From: Micractinium sp. NFX-FRZ
Lineage: Eukaryota > Chlorophyta > Trebouxiophyceae > Chlorellales > Chlorellaceae
Assembly (NCBI GenBank): GCA_029339195.1
Contig: JAPTJF010000152.1
Span: 61,686-125,685 of the forward strand
Direction: 5' to 3'
Length of the DNA: 64,000 nucleotides
Part shown: one piece after another, positions 1 to 10,801 of the stretch
Layout of the letters: the number at the start of each line of letters is the position of its first letter
Numbering within the stretch: position 1 is the first letter of the stretch
Notes under the pieces: generated by a model
Database searches by the model: none
The model's input: the letters and a program-made list of their open reading frames with translations, nothing else
Told to the model about the DNA's origin: nothing
Made by a program: the position numbers and the translations under genes

Positions 1-62
1 CTTGCTGGCCTGACCACCCACCCTGCTTTCCCCACCCCCCTGCTTGAACCTTCCCACGCCAG

Positions 63-3000
63 CAGGACACCCTGTCGTCGCCCCGTCAGCAGCTCATTGG
101 AATACTGCCAGACATGCTGCACCAGGCGGCCTCTGGAGCGGCGGGCACAGCAGGGCCCTTGTGGGCACCGCAGCAGCCTCTGGCGGCCCCACAGCAGCAG
201 GTGCAGCAGCCACCGCAGCAGGGGCAGCAGGGGGCCAGGCAGGGCGGCGGCGGCATGGCAGGGCGGCCGCCCATCCCTCCCGGCAGCCGGGCGGCAGCTG
301 GTGCCAAGAGGGGCGGTGGCGGGCGCCATGCGCAGCGTGCACAGCATGCACAGCAGCAGGACAGCGGGTCGCCTGAGCTGGACCTCCCCCTGCCAGACAC
401 CTCCGACCTGTCCATAGCAGGCGCAGCAGGGGGGACAGCTGGCGCGGCTTTGCAGGATGCCCTGGCGGCGGCCACCAACCTTGGAGGGACGCAGGAGGTG
501 GCGGCGGCTGGCGCGGCTGCCGTGGCGGCCCTGCCCCCGCAGCTGGCCGGCTACTACCGCTGGCCGGGCGCCAGCCTGCTGGGCTGCCTCAACCGCTTCA
601 CTCGGGCGGAGCAGCTGGGGGCGGGGGAGAAGTGGGTGTGCGAGAGGTGAGAGGCAGGGCGCACTGGCGGGCGGGCAGACAAGTGGGGTTTGGTAGGAGT
701 AGAGCGCTGAGTGTCTCGAGGATGCGGGACCCTGCCGCCACCTTTGCAATGCACTGCCTGTTTGCCGCATGTGAATCATTGGTGGTAGAGGCCACAGCCT
801 GTGGAGCATGCTTGCCATGCGCCCCTCTAACTAGCATGTGCACACACACTCTCCGATTCCCACGCCCCTCATTGTTCCCCCACACCGCAGGTGCGCCAGC
901 GGGCGACATGCCGTGAAGCAGCTCAGCCTGCGCCGCCTGCCACCTCTGCTGGTCTTCCATGCCAAGCGCTTTGAGCACGCAGGTGGGGCGGGGGCGGGGG
1001 CACACTGGCTTCTGGGGGGTAGTGCATGTCTGGCTGTGCTGCTGGCCATGTCGCGCCCACCGCTGCTTGGACAATAGTAAAAACTGTCCTGCCAAAGCTT
1101 GCGTGGCGGGCGGCGCTGCGAGCTCCACTTTGGTGCTGCCCCGTGCCCCATTGCGTGCCCACCGCTGCTTGCAATTCTTCCCTGCCAAAGCTCGCTTGCC
1201 GGTGCTGCAAAGCGTGTCTCTGCCTCTTGCCCCGCCCTGCACCTGCTGGCTTGGTCAACCGCCCACCCGCACGCGTTGGCTCACGCGCACGTCCCGGCAC
1301 CCTCCTTCCTGCAGGCGGGCTGCGGGCGGTTGCCAAGAAGCTGGACACTTACCTCAGCTTCCCGCTCAGGTGGGCGGGGTGCAGCCAAGGCCCAGTTAGG
1401 GGTGGGTGGGACGGTGGTGGGGAGGGCTGGGCCTCAGCTTCCCGGGCAAATGGGTGGGGTGATGAGGGAGAGGCGTCGGTGGCGTGACCGGGCTGCTTAG
1501 AAGCTGGACCGTGTGAGGTGGCGCAGGCTTGAGGTGTTGACAGGGGAGATGGCAGGGGAGATGCTGGACACCGTTCTCAGCTTCCGCTGAGGTGCAGCAG
1601 TGGTGAGGAGGAGGGGAGGGAGTGTGCTGGCACGGGGGGTATGGCGGCGGCAGACGTGCGGCTTTGCCCGCATGCACCGACTGCCCTCAATGCCTGCCTG
1701 CACTGACTGGGCCCCAATACCGGCCTCCTCCACTGCCAACTGACGCACGTTGCTATGTTTGTTCTTGCCCTCGTACAGAGATCTAGACATGCGGCCCTAC
1801 CTGGCATCCGCCGTGCTGCGCAGCCGCTTCCGCCTGCCGCCGCCGGCACCCACGCTGCAGCCGGAGCAGGCGCAGGGGGTGGGAGGGGACGGCAGCCTGC
1901 GGCGTGCACGCAGTGGCGGCGCAGCGGGCAGCCGGTGGGTGCTGCTCTGCTGCTGCTGCTCCTGCTCTGCTGCTGCTGCTGCTGCTGCTGCTCCCGCTGC
2001 TGCTGCTGCTGCTGCTCCCGCTGCTGCTGCTGCTGCTGCTGCTGCTCTGCTGCTGCTGCTGCTGCGTCTGAACTTGTGACCCCGGCTGCATGACCCTAAA
2101 GCCCCTGAGAACCTGGGCAAGCCGCCGTTGGCCTTCAAGTGACGCGTTCTCACCCGCGATATCCTCCCCCCTGCAGGCACACCAACGGCAGCCTCGATTC
2201 CCCCTCGGCGCAGTCACGCTCGCCGCCCCAGCAGCAGCAGCAGCAGCAGCAGCAGCACGCCGCGGGGCGCTCCCCAGCAGCAGCAGCGGCCTCAGCCCCG
2301 CCAGAAGCATTGGAAGCGGCGCCAGACCCGGGCGCCTGCCTGTATGATCTGTACGCTGTGGTCTGCCACAAGGGCAGCTTCCAGGCAAGTCCTGCGCCTC
2401 GCCCCGGTTTACCGTACCCAACCCGCTGTGCAATGACCGTCCTGCTGCGTGGGTAGGCCGTCAGGCATGCGCCACCGCCCAGCTGCCTGCACTGCTCCGC
2501 CTTGTGCTGGGCCGACCTGTCTGCGCTCAACGGCGCTTCCGGCTGCCGTCTCCCGCGAGCGCCCGACCTGCATGCCGCCCCCTGTCCCTTGCCTGCCCAC
2601 CTGCCGCTGCGCAGGGAGGGCACTATGTGGCGTATGTGAAGGCGGCAGACCAGCGGTGGTACCTGTGCGACGACGCCTGGGTCACGGCAGGTGGGGGTGG
2701 TGGGGAACAGGGGTGGGGCGGGGGTGGTGGTTTGGAGGCCAAGGCCCTCTTGTGTGTGGTGATGCGGGGGTGACGGCAGGTGGGGGTGGGGGGGCAGGAA
2801 CAAGGGGCAGGGCGGGGAGGAGGGGTGCTGGTTTGGGGCCCTCCTCTGCGATGATGATGGAGTGATGCAGGGGTGAGCAGGGGTGGCTTCTGGAGGCCCA
2901 GCAGTCCCTCGTTTGGCCATGGCAGGCAGGGGCCGGGGCAGGCAGGGGCGGAATGGTCGGTTCGCGCCCTTCCACGTAACGATGCATGCACGGGCGTCGG

Positions 3001-3645
3001 CGAGTAGGTGAATGTGGTTTGGTGTCGTGTGACGCCTGCTGCTTCCCTGGCCCCTTACTCTCCGGCTGGGCACCACAGGATGCCTGGTTCGCTAGCTTGA
3101 ACTGGTGCGCGTCACACTGTCAGCAGCGCACGGTGGGGAGCCCTCGGGGGATGCAAGCAGTGGAGATCAGGCGGGGCGGGTGGCTGCTTGGCTGGCAGGG
3201 GTGCTGCGCTGGGCGCCCGCCTGCTCCCCACCCGCTCCTCCCGCCAAGCTCAAACCCCTCTCGCTCACCCTTATAGCACACACCCCGTCTCTCTTTCCTT
3301 TCTCCTCCCACACTATGCAGCTGTTGAGGGTGCGTGCGCCCTATCCTCAGTGCACCGCACACCGCCAGCCCCGTCTCCTCACTCGTTCATTCCCCCACCT
3401 TCACGCCACGCACCCCTCCAATGTCACCCTCTCTACATCGTCACTTCCCTTATCCCATCTGCCCACGCCGCCGTGCAGCCGACGAGGAGGCGGTGCGCAA
3501 CTGCCAGGCCTACATGCTGTTCTACTCGCAGCGCAGCCTGCTGGAGGGGAGGGAGGTGGCGCCAGGCGGGCAGGGGGGCGCCACGGCAGCGGCGGCGGCG
3601 GGCCCGCGTGAGCGGGCGCAGGCGGCCCAGCGCGGCAAGAAGTGA
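63..3645 (+). CDS. Ubiquitin carboxyl-terminal hydrolase, USP22/Ubp8-like (3' part)
   Basis: Cysteine protease that removes ubiquitin. The closest family by memory is USP22/Ubp8/UBP22, the SAGA-complex histone H2B deubiquitinase. Seven exons join in frame: 63-646, 891-982, 1315-1369, 1779-1934, 2177-2384, 2615-2690 and 3479-3645, giving 445 residues. The catalytic Cys box lies left of the window. Visible parts are a zinc-knuckle CERC (exons 1-2), the USP segment LPPLLVFHAKRFEH, then YDLYAVVCHKGSFQ, the His box GGHYVAYVK with the catalytic His, and WYLCDDAWVT with the catalytic Asp. The intron after 2384 uses a GC donor (CAG/GCAAGT). A polyglutamine tract and Ala/Pro-rich insert sit just before YDLYAVV, and the C-terminus ends in a basic RGKK tail. 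The first exon must start after the in-frame stop at 45-47, and position 63 follows a CAG acceptor. The USP assignment is firm; the USP22 subtype is inferred. Confidence 0.88.
1940..2066 (+). repeat. CTG/GCT microsatellite in USP intron 4
   Basis: About 127 bp of nearly uninterrupted CTG repeats broken by CTC and CCG units. It fills the 5' half of the intron 1935-2176. The following exon carries a CAG tract (2230-2257) of the opposite sense. Confidence 0.9.
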
Positions 3646-4122
3646 ATGGCCGGTGTGCGTTGAAGCCGCTGCGTAGCATAGCACAGCGTGCATTTGTTGA
3701 GCATCTGGCCACCCGACCAGCGGCTTGCCTGTCGGGAGGATGCGACGGGGGCTGTGCGCCCGCTGTCAGCGTGCACGGCATCATTTGTAACATACGTACC
3801 ACCCAGTCGATCAATGGATAGATCATTACAGTGTGCTGCGTATGGACGCCACAGAGGGAGGGGCCAGCAAGGATGGGGAAAGCGAGGTGGTTCAAGTGGG
3901 CGCCAAGACTGTCTTGGAAAGGCACACAAGGGAGGCGCACAGAAGAGGTACGATATTGTGCGACTGCCAGGGTTTGCAAGCATATGAGGGTGAGTGCTGC
4001 CCCTTCGATTCTTGACTGATGCATGGAGGGTCATAAACTGGGTAGATCTGATACACATGTTTTTTCTGCCAAAGTGCCTGCGGATGTTGTACATATCATG
4101 GAGCTGACAGTGCCAGGCCGGG
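3646..4122. other. Convergent intergenic region, USP (+) / receptor kinase (-)
   Basis: No gene is seen. It holds the two 3' UTRs. TGTAA, the usual chlorophyte polyadenylation signal, occurs on the + strand at 3786-3790, about 140 nt after the USP stop. It also occurs on the - strand (TTACA at 3826-3830), about 295 nt beyond the kinase stop. Confidence 0.5.
3786..3790 (+). terminator. Candidate polyadenylation signal TGTAA for the USP gene
   Basis: TGTAA lies about 140 nt after the stop codon, in an A/T-richer patch. The motif is known from Chlamydomonas and related green algae. No transcript end is available here. Confidence 0.4.
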
Positions 4123-7100
4123 TCAGGCTGCCGCACGCAGTCGCGCCAGCGCCTCTGCAGCGCTGGGCCGTGCCAGCGGGTCGAGGCTCACACACTCCTC
4201 AATCAGTGCCCGCACATCGGCCGGGCACGCGTGCGGCACACTCGGGAGCTCCCACTGCCCCCGCTTGAGCCCCAGCTTGAGCGTGGTCAGCTCGACCAGC
4301 AGCACCCCGAAGCTGCAGCAGTGGGCAGGAGTTGGGGGCAGAAAGTGGGTGCGGCCCGCCCGCCAGTGCACTGCACTTCACAGCCCAAGAGCAGGAGCTG
4401 CCAGACAGTGCTGCTGTATCACAGAGGCAGCACGGGAGCAGGCCGGCCAGCCCCCGTCAACAGAAGCACCAAACACTGCATGTGCTCCCTCCCCACCTTG
4501 CCACAGGCACGCAGCCAGGCCCCACCTGTACATGTCGGCGGCCAAGCCGCACCTCTGCCCCAGCAGCTGCTCGGGGGCGGCGTAGCGGCGGGAGCAGCCC
4601 GCGGCGGTGAGCGCGCAGCTGCCCACCACCTTGGCAAGGCCCAGGTCACCCAGGCGGGCGCGCAGGTCAGGGGTCAGCAGCACGTTGCTGCAGGGAGGTG
4701 AGGTGAGGCAAGGGTGGTTCAGGCAAGCAGTGCAGTGCACACAGCGCTGCCCCGTGTTGCCCCACCGTGCGGTGCTCTGTCGTCTGCCCCCGCCCAGCTG
4801 CCTCCTTCCCTTCTCGTTCGTGTGCCAATTGCGGCGCTGCAGGCGTCCACCCAACGTTGTTGTGGACCAAGAAGAGCAGCCAAGGTCGCACTCACGCGGG
4901 CTTTAAATCGCTGTGCATCACTCGCAGCTCGCGGTGCAGGTAGTCCAGAGCCTCGGCCACGTCCAGCGCCACCTGGCGCCCCCTGCGGCAGCCAACCGAC
5001 CATCGCGGTGTGCTTAGCGCCGTCAGTGGTGTGCCATGCCTGCTTGATAGATGCTGGCTAATTTCCCGGCCCACGAACGCCGGCATGCATGCAGACAAGC
5101 GCAAGGGAGAATGCGCCGGCAGGCATGCAGACACACGCAAGGGAGAACAGCGGCGCCTGTCCAAACAGCGGCGTACCCTGCTTGCCAGCGCAGCTGCTGC
5201 AGCTTCTCTGGGCACTGCATTGCGGCCGCCAGGCTGCCACCCTGCATGAGCTCCATCACCACCATCAGCATCTGCCCCTGCAGCAAGCAAGGTGGGAATG
5301 GGGGCGGAGGAACATGGCCGCCACATGCCGCTGTGTGCTGAGAGCTGCAAAGTCGGGATGCCAGGCTGTGCCGGTTGTTTGTAGAATCTGCATTCTGCGA
5401 TGCAGCCCGCCCGCCTGCCCGCCCCGCCCCGCCACCCACGGCTGGCAAGTTGGGCCGTCGCGCCTGCCCCCCACTCCCACCCACCTGCAGCACCACCCCC
5501 AGCAACGGCACGATGCGCCCGTGTTGGCACGTCCGCAGCAGCGCCACCTCGTCCCACACTTGCCGACAGCACACTTGCGGGGACAGCTCGTACACCTGTC
5601 AAGGGCAGAGGGGCGAGTGCAAGGCGGGCGCAGGGGATGTTCAGGGCAGATGCAGGGCACAGGGGAGCTACACACGAACCCAGGATGAGACGGCGCAGGC
5701 TGAGGCGGGACACATGCACGCACACGGGTTGCGAGCAGGCAGGCAGGTGTCAGCCGCACGCCTCCCCAGCGTTCCCACCATGCATCCCAGCCGCATGCAG
5801 GCGTCGGAATCACGCCAGCGTTCCCACGCATGCACCATCATCGCAACAACGGCGCCGAGCTGGCACGGTATGAGGCACCGGCCGGCGCCGTTCTTACCTT
5901 GACCGCCACCTCGCCCGCCCCTTTCAGCCTGCCCAGCATGACCACAGCGTGGGACCCCTCTCCCAGCACCACCACCTCCCCATCGGGGGTGCTGGCAAAC
6001 TGCGGAGTGCGGAGTGGAGTGGGGTGGGGGGCAGAAGGACACGGGTCACACCCCGGCTCAGCTTTGCCAGCACTGTTACCAGGACACAACAGGCTGTGCA
6101 GCAGTCAGGCAATCGTTAAAAGAAGGCAATCTTTCAAAAAGAAAAAGTGACCCCAGCTCACCTGCAGGTCGGCGGTCTGCACCCGAAGCGAGTGGGTGGG
6201 CAGGCCCCACCCTCCATTGCCGGAGTCGACGTTGCGAGGTTTGTTGGCTCCCGCTTGTAGCCAGGACTCGACGCCCGCTCTGCCAGGCGCCGGCCTTCCG
6301 CCACTGGTGTCAGTCTGGGGCCTCATACGGTGGGCTACCTGTGACCCGCTCAACGGCAGCATCTCAACGCTGATGCTCTGAGCCCCGGTGCGCCCAAGAA
6401 GGGCCGCTAACCGCGCCACCCTTCCGCGCACTGGCAGGGTGCGCGCTTTGGCAAGACGCCCCGTGTTGGTTGGCCTGCTTGTGGGCGAGTTTGGCACTCT
6501 GCTGCTGCTCTGGCCTGCCAGGTGTGAGCCGTTCTCGCAGTACTGCCACGTCACCTCGTGCTGTGAATGCTGCGGTTGCGCCGCGCCCCATAGCCGCAGC
6601 CTGCGATACCACACCATCCAGCACATTGCACCCAAGGTGACCAGGGTAGCCAATGGGAGTGCAGAGGCTGCTGCGCTGCTGCGCCGCCATGCCTGCCCGG
6701 CTGCCCGGCTGCCGCCACCAGGCTTGGTGCCTGGCTCTTCCAGCCCGTCAGCCACAAACGCTTTCATGCTGTGCGCTGCGCATGGCGGCAGGGCCAGCTC
6801 GACTGCGCTTCCAAACATCCAGCTGCAGTTGGTGGGCAGGACGGTGGGCAGGCAAGCAAGCAGGGGTTACGAAAGCAGCACAGTGTACGCCAGGCTGGGC
6901 CGAGTGGCAAGCCTCTTTTGCATGCGCCAACCATGCATGCAGCTCCCGGTTGTGCCGGCCTGCTGAAATCAATGCAGCACAACGAGAGCAGGCAGGCAGG
7001 CTCACATCTGCTCCAGCGTTGCTGCCAGGGGCAGGGTGCACCAGGTGTCGGGGATGCGCCCCCGCACGCCCGTCCACCCCAGCTTCCTGCAAGCAGGGGC

Positions 7101-9722
7101 GCCCGTGCCGCCGGAACGCCGGGCAGAGGTCAGGCCGCCCTCGGGCAACCAGCGAGCCGGCCAGGCAACAGGCGCCAGCGACAAAGTGGGCAGCAGCATC
7201 CCCACGGACAGGACCGGGCCTGCAGCGATGCAGCCGCCACTCACAGGAAGGACAGCGCCGGCCAGGGCACATCCTCCGGTATGGGGCCCCCCAGCCCCGG
7301 GTTCCCTTCCAGCATCAAGGTTTGAAGGCCGGGGAAGGCGCCGGGCTGGAGCCAGCCGGGTGGGAAGGCGGGACCGGTCAGGGAGTTGAACCCCAGGTCC
7401 AGAAAGACCAGCTGCGGTGGGCGGGGAGGGAGGAAGAAAGAGGCAGCACAAGGGAGCGGCGGGGAAGCGTGTCAGGTGCTGAGCTTCATTAGCAGCAGGC
7501 AACTCGGCAGGTGAAGCCGGGTGGATGGCAGGCTGGTGCTGTGCTGGGCACACGGCGCCAGCTGTTGCAGTGCACAACGCCTTGGTGAGGCGGCGTGAAT
7601 TCAAGGGCGGCAGCGCAGCGGCTGGTGCAAACGGGGTGTGGGGCTGGCCAAGCGGTGCCTTTCAGTACCTGGGCTGCAGCCATGCCCCAGTCCTCGGGCA
7701 GGGGGCCGCTCAGCTGGCTCTGGCTCAGCTGCAGGCAGGGGGTTCAAGACTTTGCAGGCGTGAGGTGCGTGCATGTGAGTGAGACTGCCGGGCAAACGGG
7801 TGCGCTGTGCACGCTATACTCAGCGCGCAGTCACCGGTGGTGCATCAAGACCCATACGCACGCTGCCATGACAGCAGCGGTGAGGCAAGAACGGTGGTCT
7901 GTGCCGCAAGTTCCATTGCGGGTACAAGGATTGCAAGCCCCAACAGGCAGTGCACACACAACACTCACTGTGAGCTTCTGCAGGGCAAAGGGGTGTGGGA
8001 GCCGGGCAGGCAGCGTGCCCGTCAACCCTGGCAAGGTCAGCTGCCTGCACACAGGGTGGAAGTGAAGGCGGAAGCGGCGGTTGGGTGTGCAGGGCGGACA
8101 GCGTAGCGGCCACATGTCGGGTTGTGCAGCTGCCAGCTGTACAAGCAGGCTGTTCAAGTGGTGGCAGCAAGCAACGACATGCAACAAGGCGCAGCGCAGG
8201 TGCAGGGCACAAGGTCCGGCAGGAGTGCAGAGAGAGGAGGCACTCTTGCTTGTTTGTGTGTTTACAGTCCGTTTTCCCACTCACAGCTCTGAGAGCTTTG
8301 GGAAGCCGCCTTGCAGGTACTCCGGAGGGAGGGTGCCCGTCACAGGCAGGCACGCCAGCTCCAACGCCTCGAGCGACGGGAAGCCGCCCCGGGTGGCCCA
8401 AGCGGTCGGCAAGGTGCCAGCGCTGCCATCCTGCCGGGCCGGAAGGTTGCACTTCTTGCTCTGCGATTTGTTCGTCGGCACCAGCATGTGGGACAGGTAC
8501 AGGCGGCGCAGCCGCCGGAAGCCGTTGGACCACACATCCGGCAGCTGCCCCACGACCGGGCTCACTGCCAGCCACTGAAGCTGCGGCAGCACGTCTGGCC
8601 CGCTGCCCCAGCTGGGTGGCACCCTCAGTGCCGCCGGGCAGTTGAGGCGCACCGTCAGTTTCTCTAGCTGCGGCAGTGCCGCGGCATGGATGTCAGGAAG
8701 CCCCTGCCTTCCCTGCATGCCGGGAGCGTCCACACACAAGCTGCGCAGCACCGGCAGGGCAGACTGTATATCAGGCAGGAAGTGGGCAGGTCGTGCGGCA
8801 CCTGTGGACGACGGCGGCAGCACGCGACACGGCATGCCTCAAGCCCAGCACAGGGTGGGTGGCAGACAGCCGTGGGAGGCACACCGGAGGCACTCCGGCC
8901 TCCAGTCTCACCTCCTGAGCTGGGGGAACGCGCCCGGCAGGCCAAACTCGGGAGGCAGGCCGTCAAGAAGCGGCACGTCTGCCAAGTGCACCTCCAAGTG
9001 CCGCAGCTGCTTGAAACGTGCCAGGGCGGCAGGCAGCCGCAGCGCGGGAAGCAGGCGCCCCGGGCATGCGTCCCCATGCTGCGCCCTGACCAGGCTCCTG
9101 CACACGCAACGGAACACGCAATTCGGTCCTGCTGCTGCTGCTGCAGTTGGACACGCAGCTGCCGCCCCTAGTGCGCCCATACGCGTGAGGGCTGCCACAG
9201 AGGCTGGCAGTGCGAGGGCAGGCATGCATGGAGGGGGCGGCGGTGGGGCGGTGGCAACCACGCAGCAGGTTCAGCTGCCGCTGGCTTCTCACATGCTGGT
9301 GACGTGCTGCATCTCGTCGCATGCGATGAGCTCCCAGTGGCAGGGGTGCGCGGGGTCGCCTGGGTGCCAGCCGCGCGGCTCGTTGGCAGGCGCAGCCGCA
9401 GAGTGCAGGGCACGCCGCAGGCTGAGCAAGACAGCCACCTCGTCAACATCTGCGGCACGGCAGCCAAGGGGGCGTGAAGGATGACAGAGTGCCCACCGCA
9501 GGGCAGCCATCCACAGCTGAGCATTTGGCAGGGGTTGGCGGGGCGCATGCCAGGGGGGCCCCGCCGCTCCTGTGAGACACAGCAACAGCACGGCCATGCA
9601 GCTACTTTACCCCAGCTACTATACCCCAGCTACTATACCCCACCCGAGTCATTGGCGGGTGCCGCTGCAGCTGCCATGCTCAGTAGAGCCACAGTCATGA
9701 TTACCACCAGCGGACTCCACAT
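4123..9722 (-). CDS. LRR receptor-like protein kinase (signal peptide, LRRs, one TM, kinase)
   Basis: Predicted plasma-membrane receptor kinase of 931 residues. All 15 exons join in phase: 9722-9644, 9569-9293, 9097-8912, 8740-8285, 8044-7969, 7728-7669, 7411-7245, 7086-7006, 6822-6162, 5999-5898, 5595-5485, 5277-5177, 4982-4896, 4687-4526 and 4312-4123. The start MWSPLVVIMTVALLSMAAA is a good signal peptide. Residues ~67-118 are an LRRNT-like cap (VAVLLSLRRAL, then CHWELIACDE). LRRs follow to ~460, e.g. LVFLDLGFNSLTGPAFPPGW. A single span lies at ~512-533 (LATLVTLGAMCWMVWY, then RRLR). The kinase covers ~682-925: Gly loop GEGSHAVV, VAVK Lys (~715), catalytic loop HSDLKPANVLL (Asp ~811), DLG in place of DFG, and RYAAPEQ. 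HSD lacks the Arg of HRD, so it is a non-RD kinase. Exon 2's 5' part is least certain; an inner acceptor would shorten it. Confidence 0.85.
9602..9643 (+). repeat. 14-bp tandem repeat (x3) in receptor-kinase intron 1
   Basis: Three consecutive copies of a 14-bp unit of the form TACTATACCCCAGC, the first and last slightly diverged. They fill most of the 74-nt intron between the signal-peptide exon and the LRRNT exon. Confidence 0.8.
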
Positions 9723-10801
9723 TTGGGCCCAGCTGCAACTGCCCTTCAAGCGCAGCGGTAGCTGCGCCCGGGGCGGCCAGCGGCACGCCGGTGGGCGCCG
9801 CCACCCCCCAGCAGCAGGAGCCAGGGCGCGCCGGCAGGCTCTCCGTTGTGCATTGGATGGGGCGTGCCCCACGCTCTCAGTAATCACTCGTTTGCATGGT
9901 GGCCGCCGAAGGCGGGACGGGTATGTGCAAAGGGGCTTGCTCGTCGCCTCCCGGCGCAGGAAAGGTGATCGTAACGTGGCCGAGAGCTGAAATGTGAGTT
10001 TGCCAGGACTCCGGCTGGGAGTGCTGTGCAAAGGCACCTCGTCATGACGTCAGCACCCGTCCTCGATAGTGGGTCCTCGAACAGAGCTCAACACAGCAGC
10101 GACCGTGCGTGTGTGTTCAACTCTATACAGTCAGGGCGCTGGCAGTGGGCCTTACAAAATGGCTCCTGCAGTGCCACCTCTGCCCCGCCTCCGAGGAATA
10201 GTCTTTTGCGGCGCCAGGGCGGCTGGGGGCTCCCCGCTCCTCTCTGTAATCCGCTCCCTGTGGCGCAATGCGGTAGATTATAGCGCAGACTATCACGATA
10301 AGACGATTTCACGCACAGCCAGCACGTGACAGCTAGCAGCAGGCACCAGGCCGGTGCCAGGACCACCAACTGCGACGTCCGTGCCGGACTGGCACTTGCG
10401 CTTCACCAGTGCCAAGCGCTAGAAAACCTGCAAACATCCCACATCCGCCCCCTTTTTGGCTGCGCTGATGCCTTTACATCATCAAGCTGGTGCCAGCCCC
10501 TGCGCCCACCGGTTGGGCCTCGCCGGTCCTGTGCCGATGTGGGAGCACTGCTACCCACCTTGAACACAGAGCAGACACCGATGCACATCTCCAACATGGA
10601 GTATACCAACAATGCTGTGTATGCATAGGCCAACGTGGAGAACGGAGTCAGCTGCTGTGCTAGTAAGGGAGTCGGCCGCCGCATGTGCCCGCGGCATGAC
10701 GTGGCACCGGCGGCGCCAGCGCTGCCGCAGGGCATCAGTCCCTTGCCCCTCCTGGCTCCCCTGTTCTACATATTCTTGCCCTTAACAACGATCAAACCAC
10801 A
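9723..10801. promoter_or_regulatory. Divergent intergenic region, receptor kinase (-) / CHCH protein (+)
   Basis: About 1.08 kb between two head-to-head genes, so it must contain both promoters and 5' UTRs. No additional gene, RNA gene or repeat is recognisable. The - strand frame stays open upstream of the chosen kinase start, to about 10037. A longer N-terminus is therefore possible, but the signal peptide begins at 9722. Confidence 0.45.

Noticed and set aside
9633..10037. A longer N-terminus for the receptor kinase, with the frame open to 10037
   Set aside because: The extra residues are basic and low complexity and would bury the clear signal peptide starting at 9722.
10255..10310. A tRNA-like stretch (TGGCGCAATGCGGTAGA)
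   Set aside because: It resembles an A box, but no GGTTCGANTCC B box, acceptor stem or anticodon arm could be built around it.
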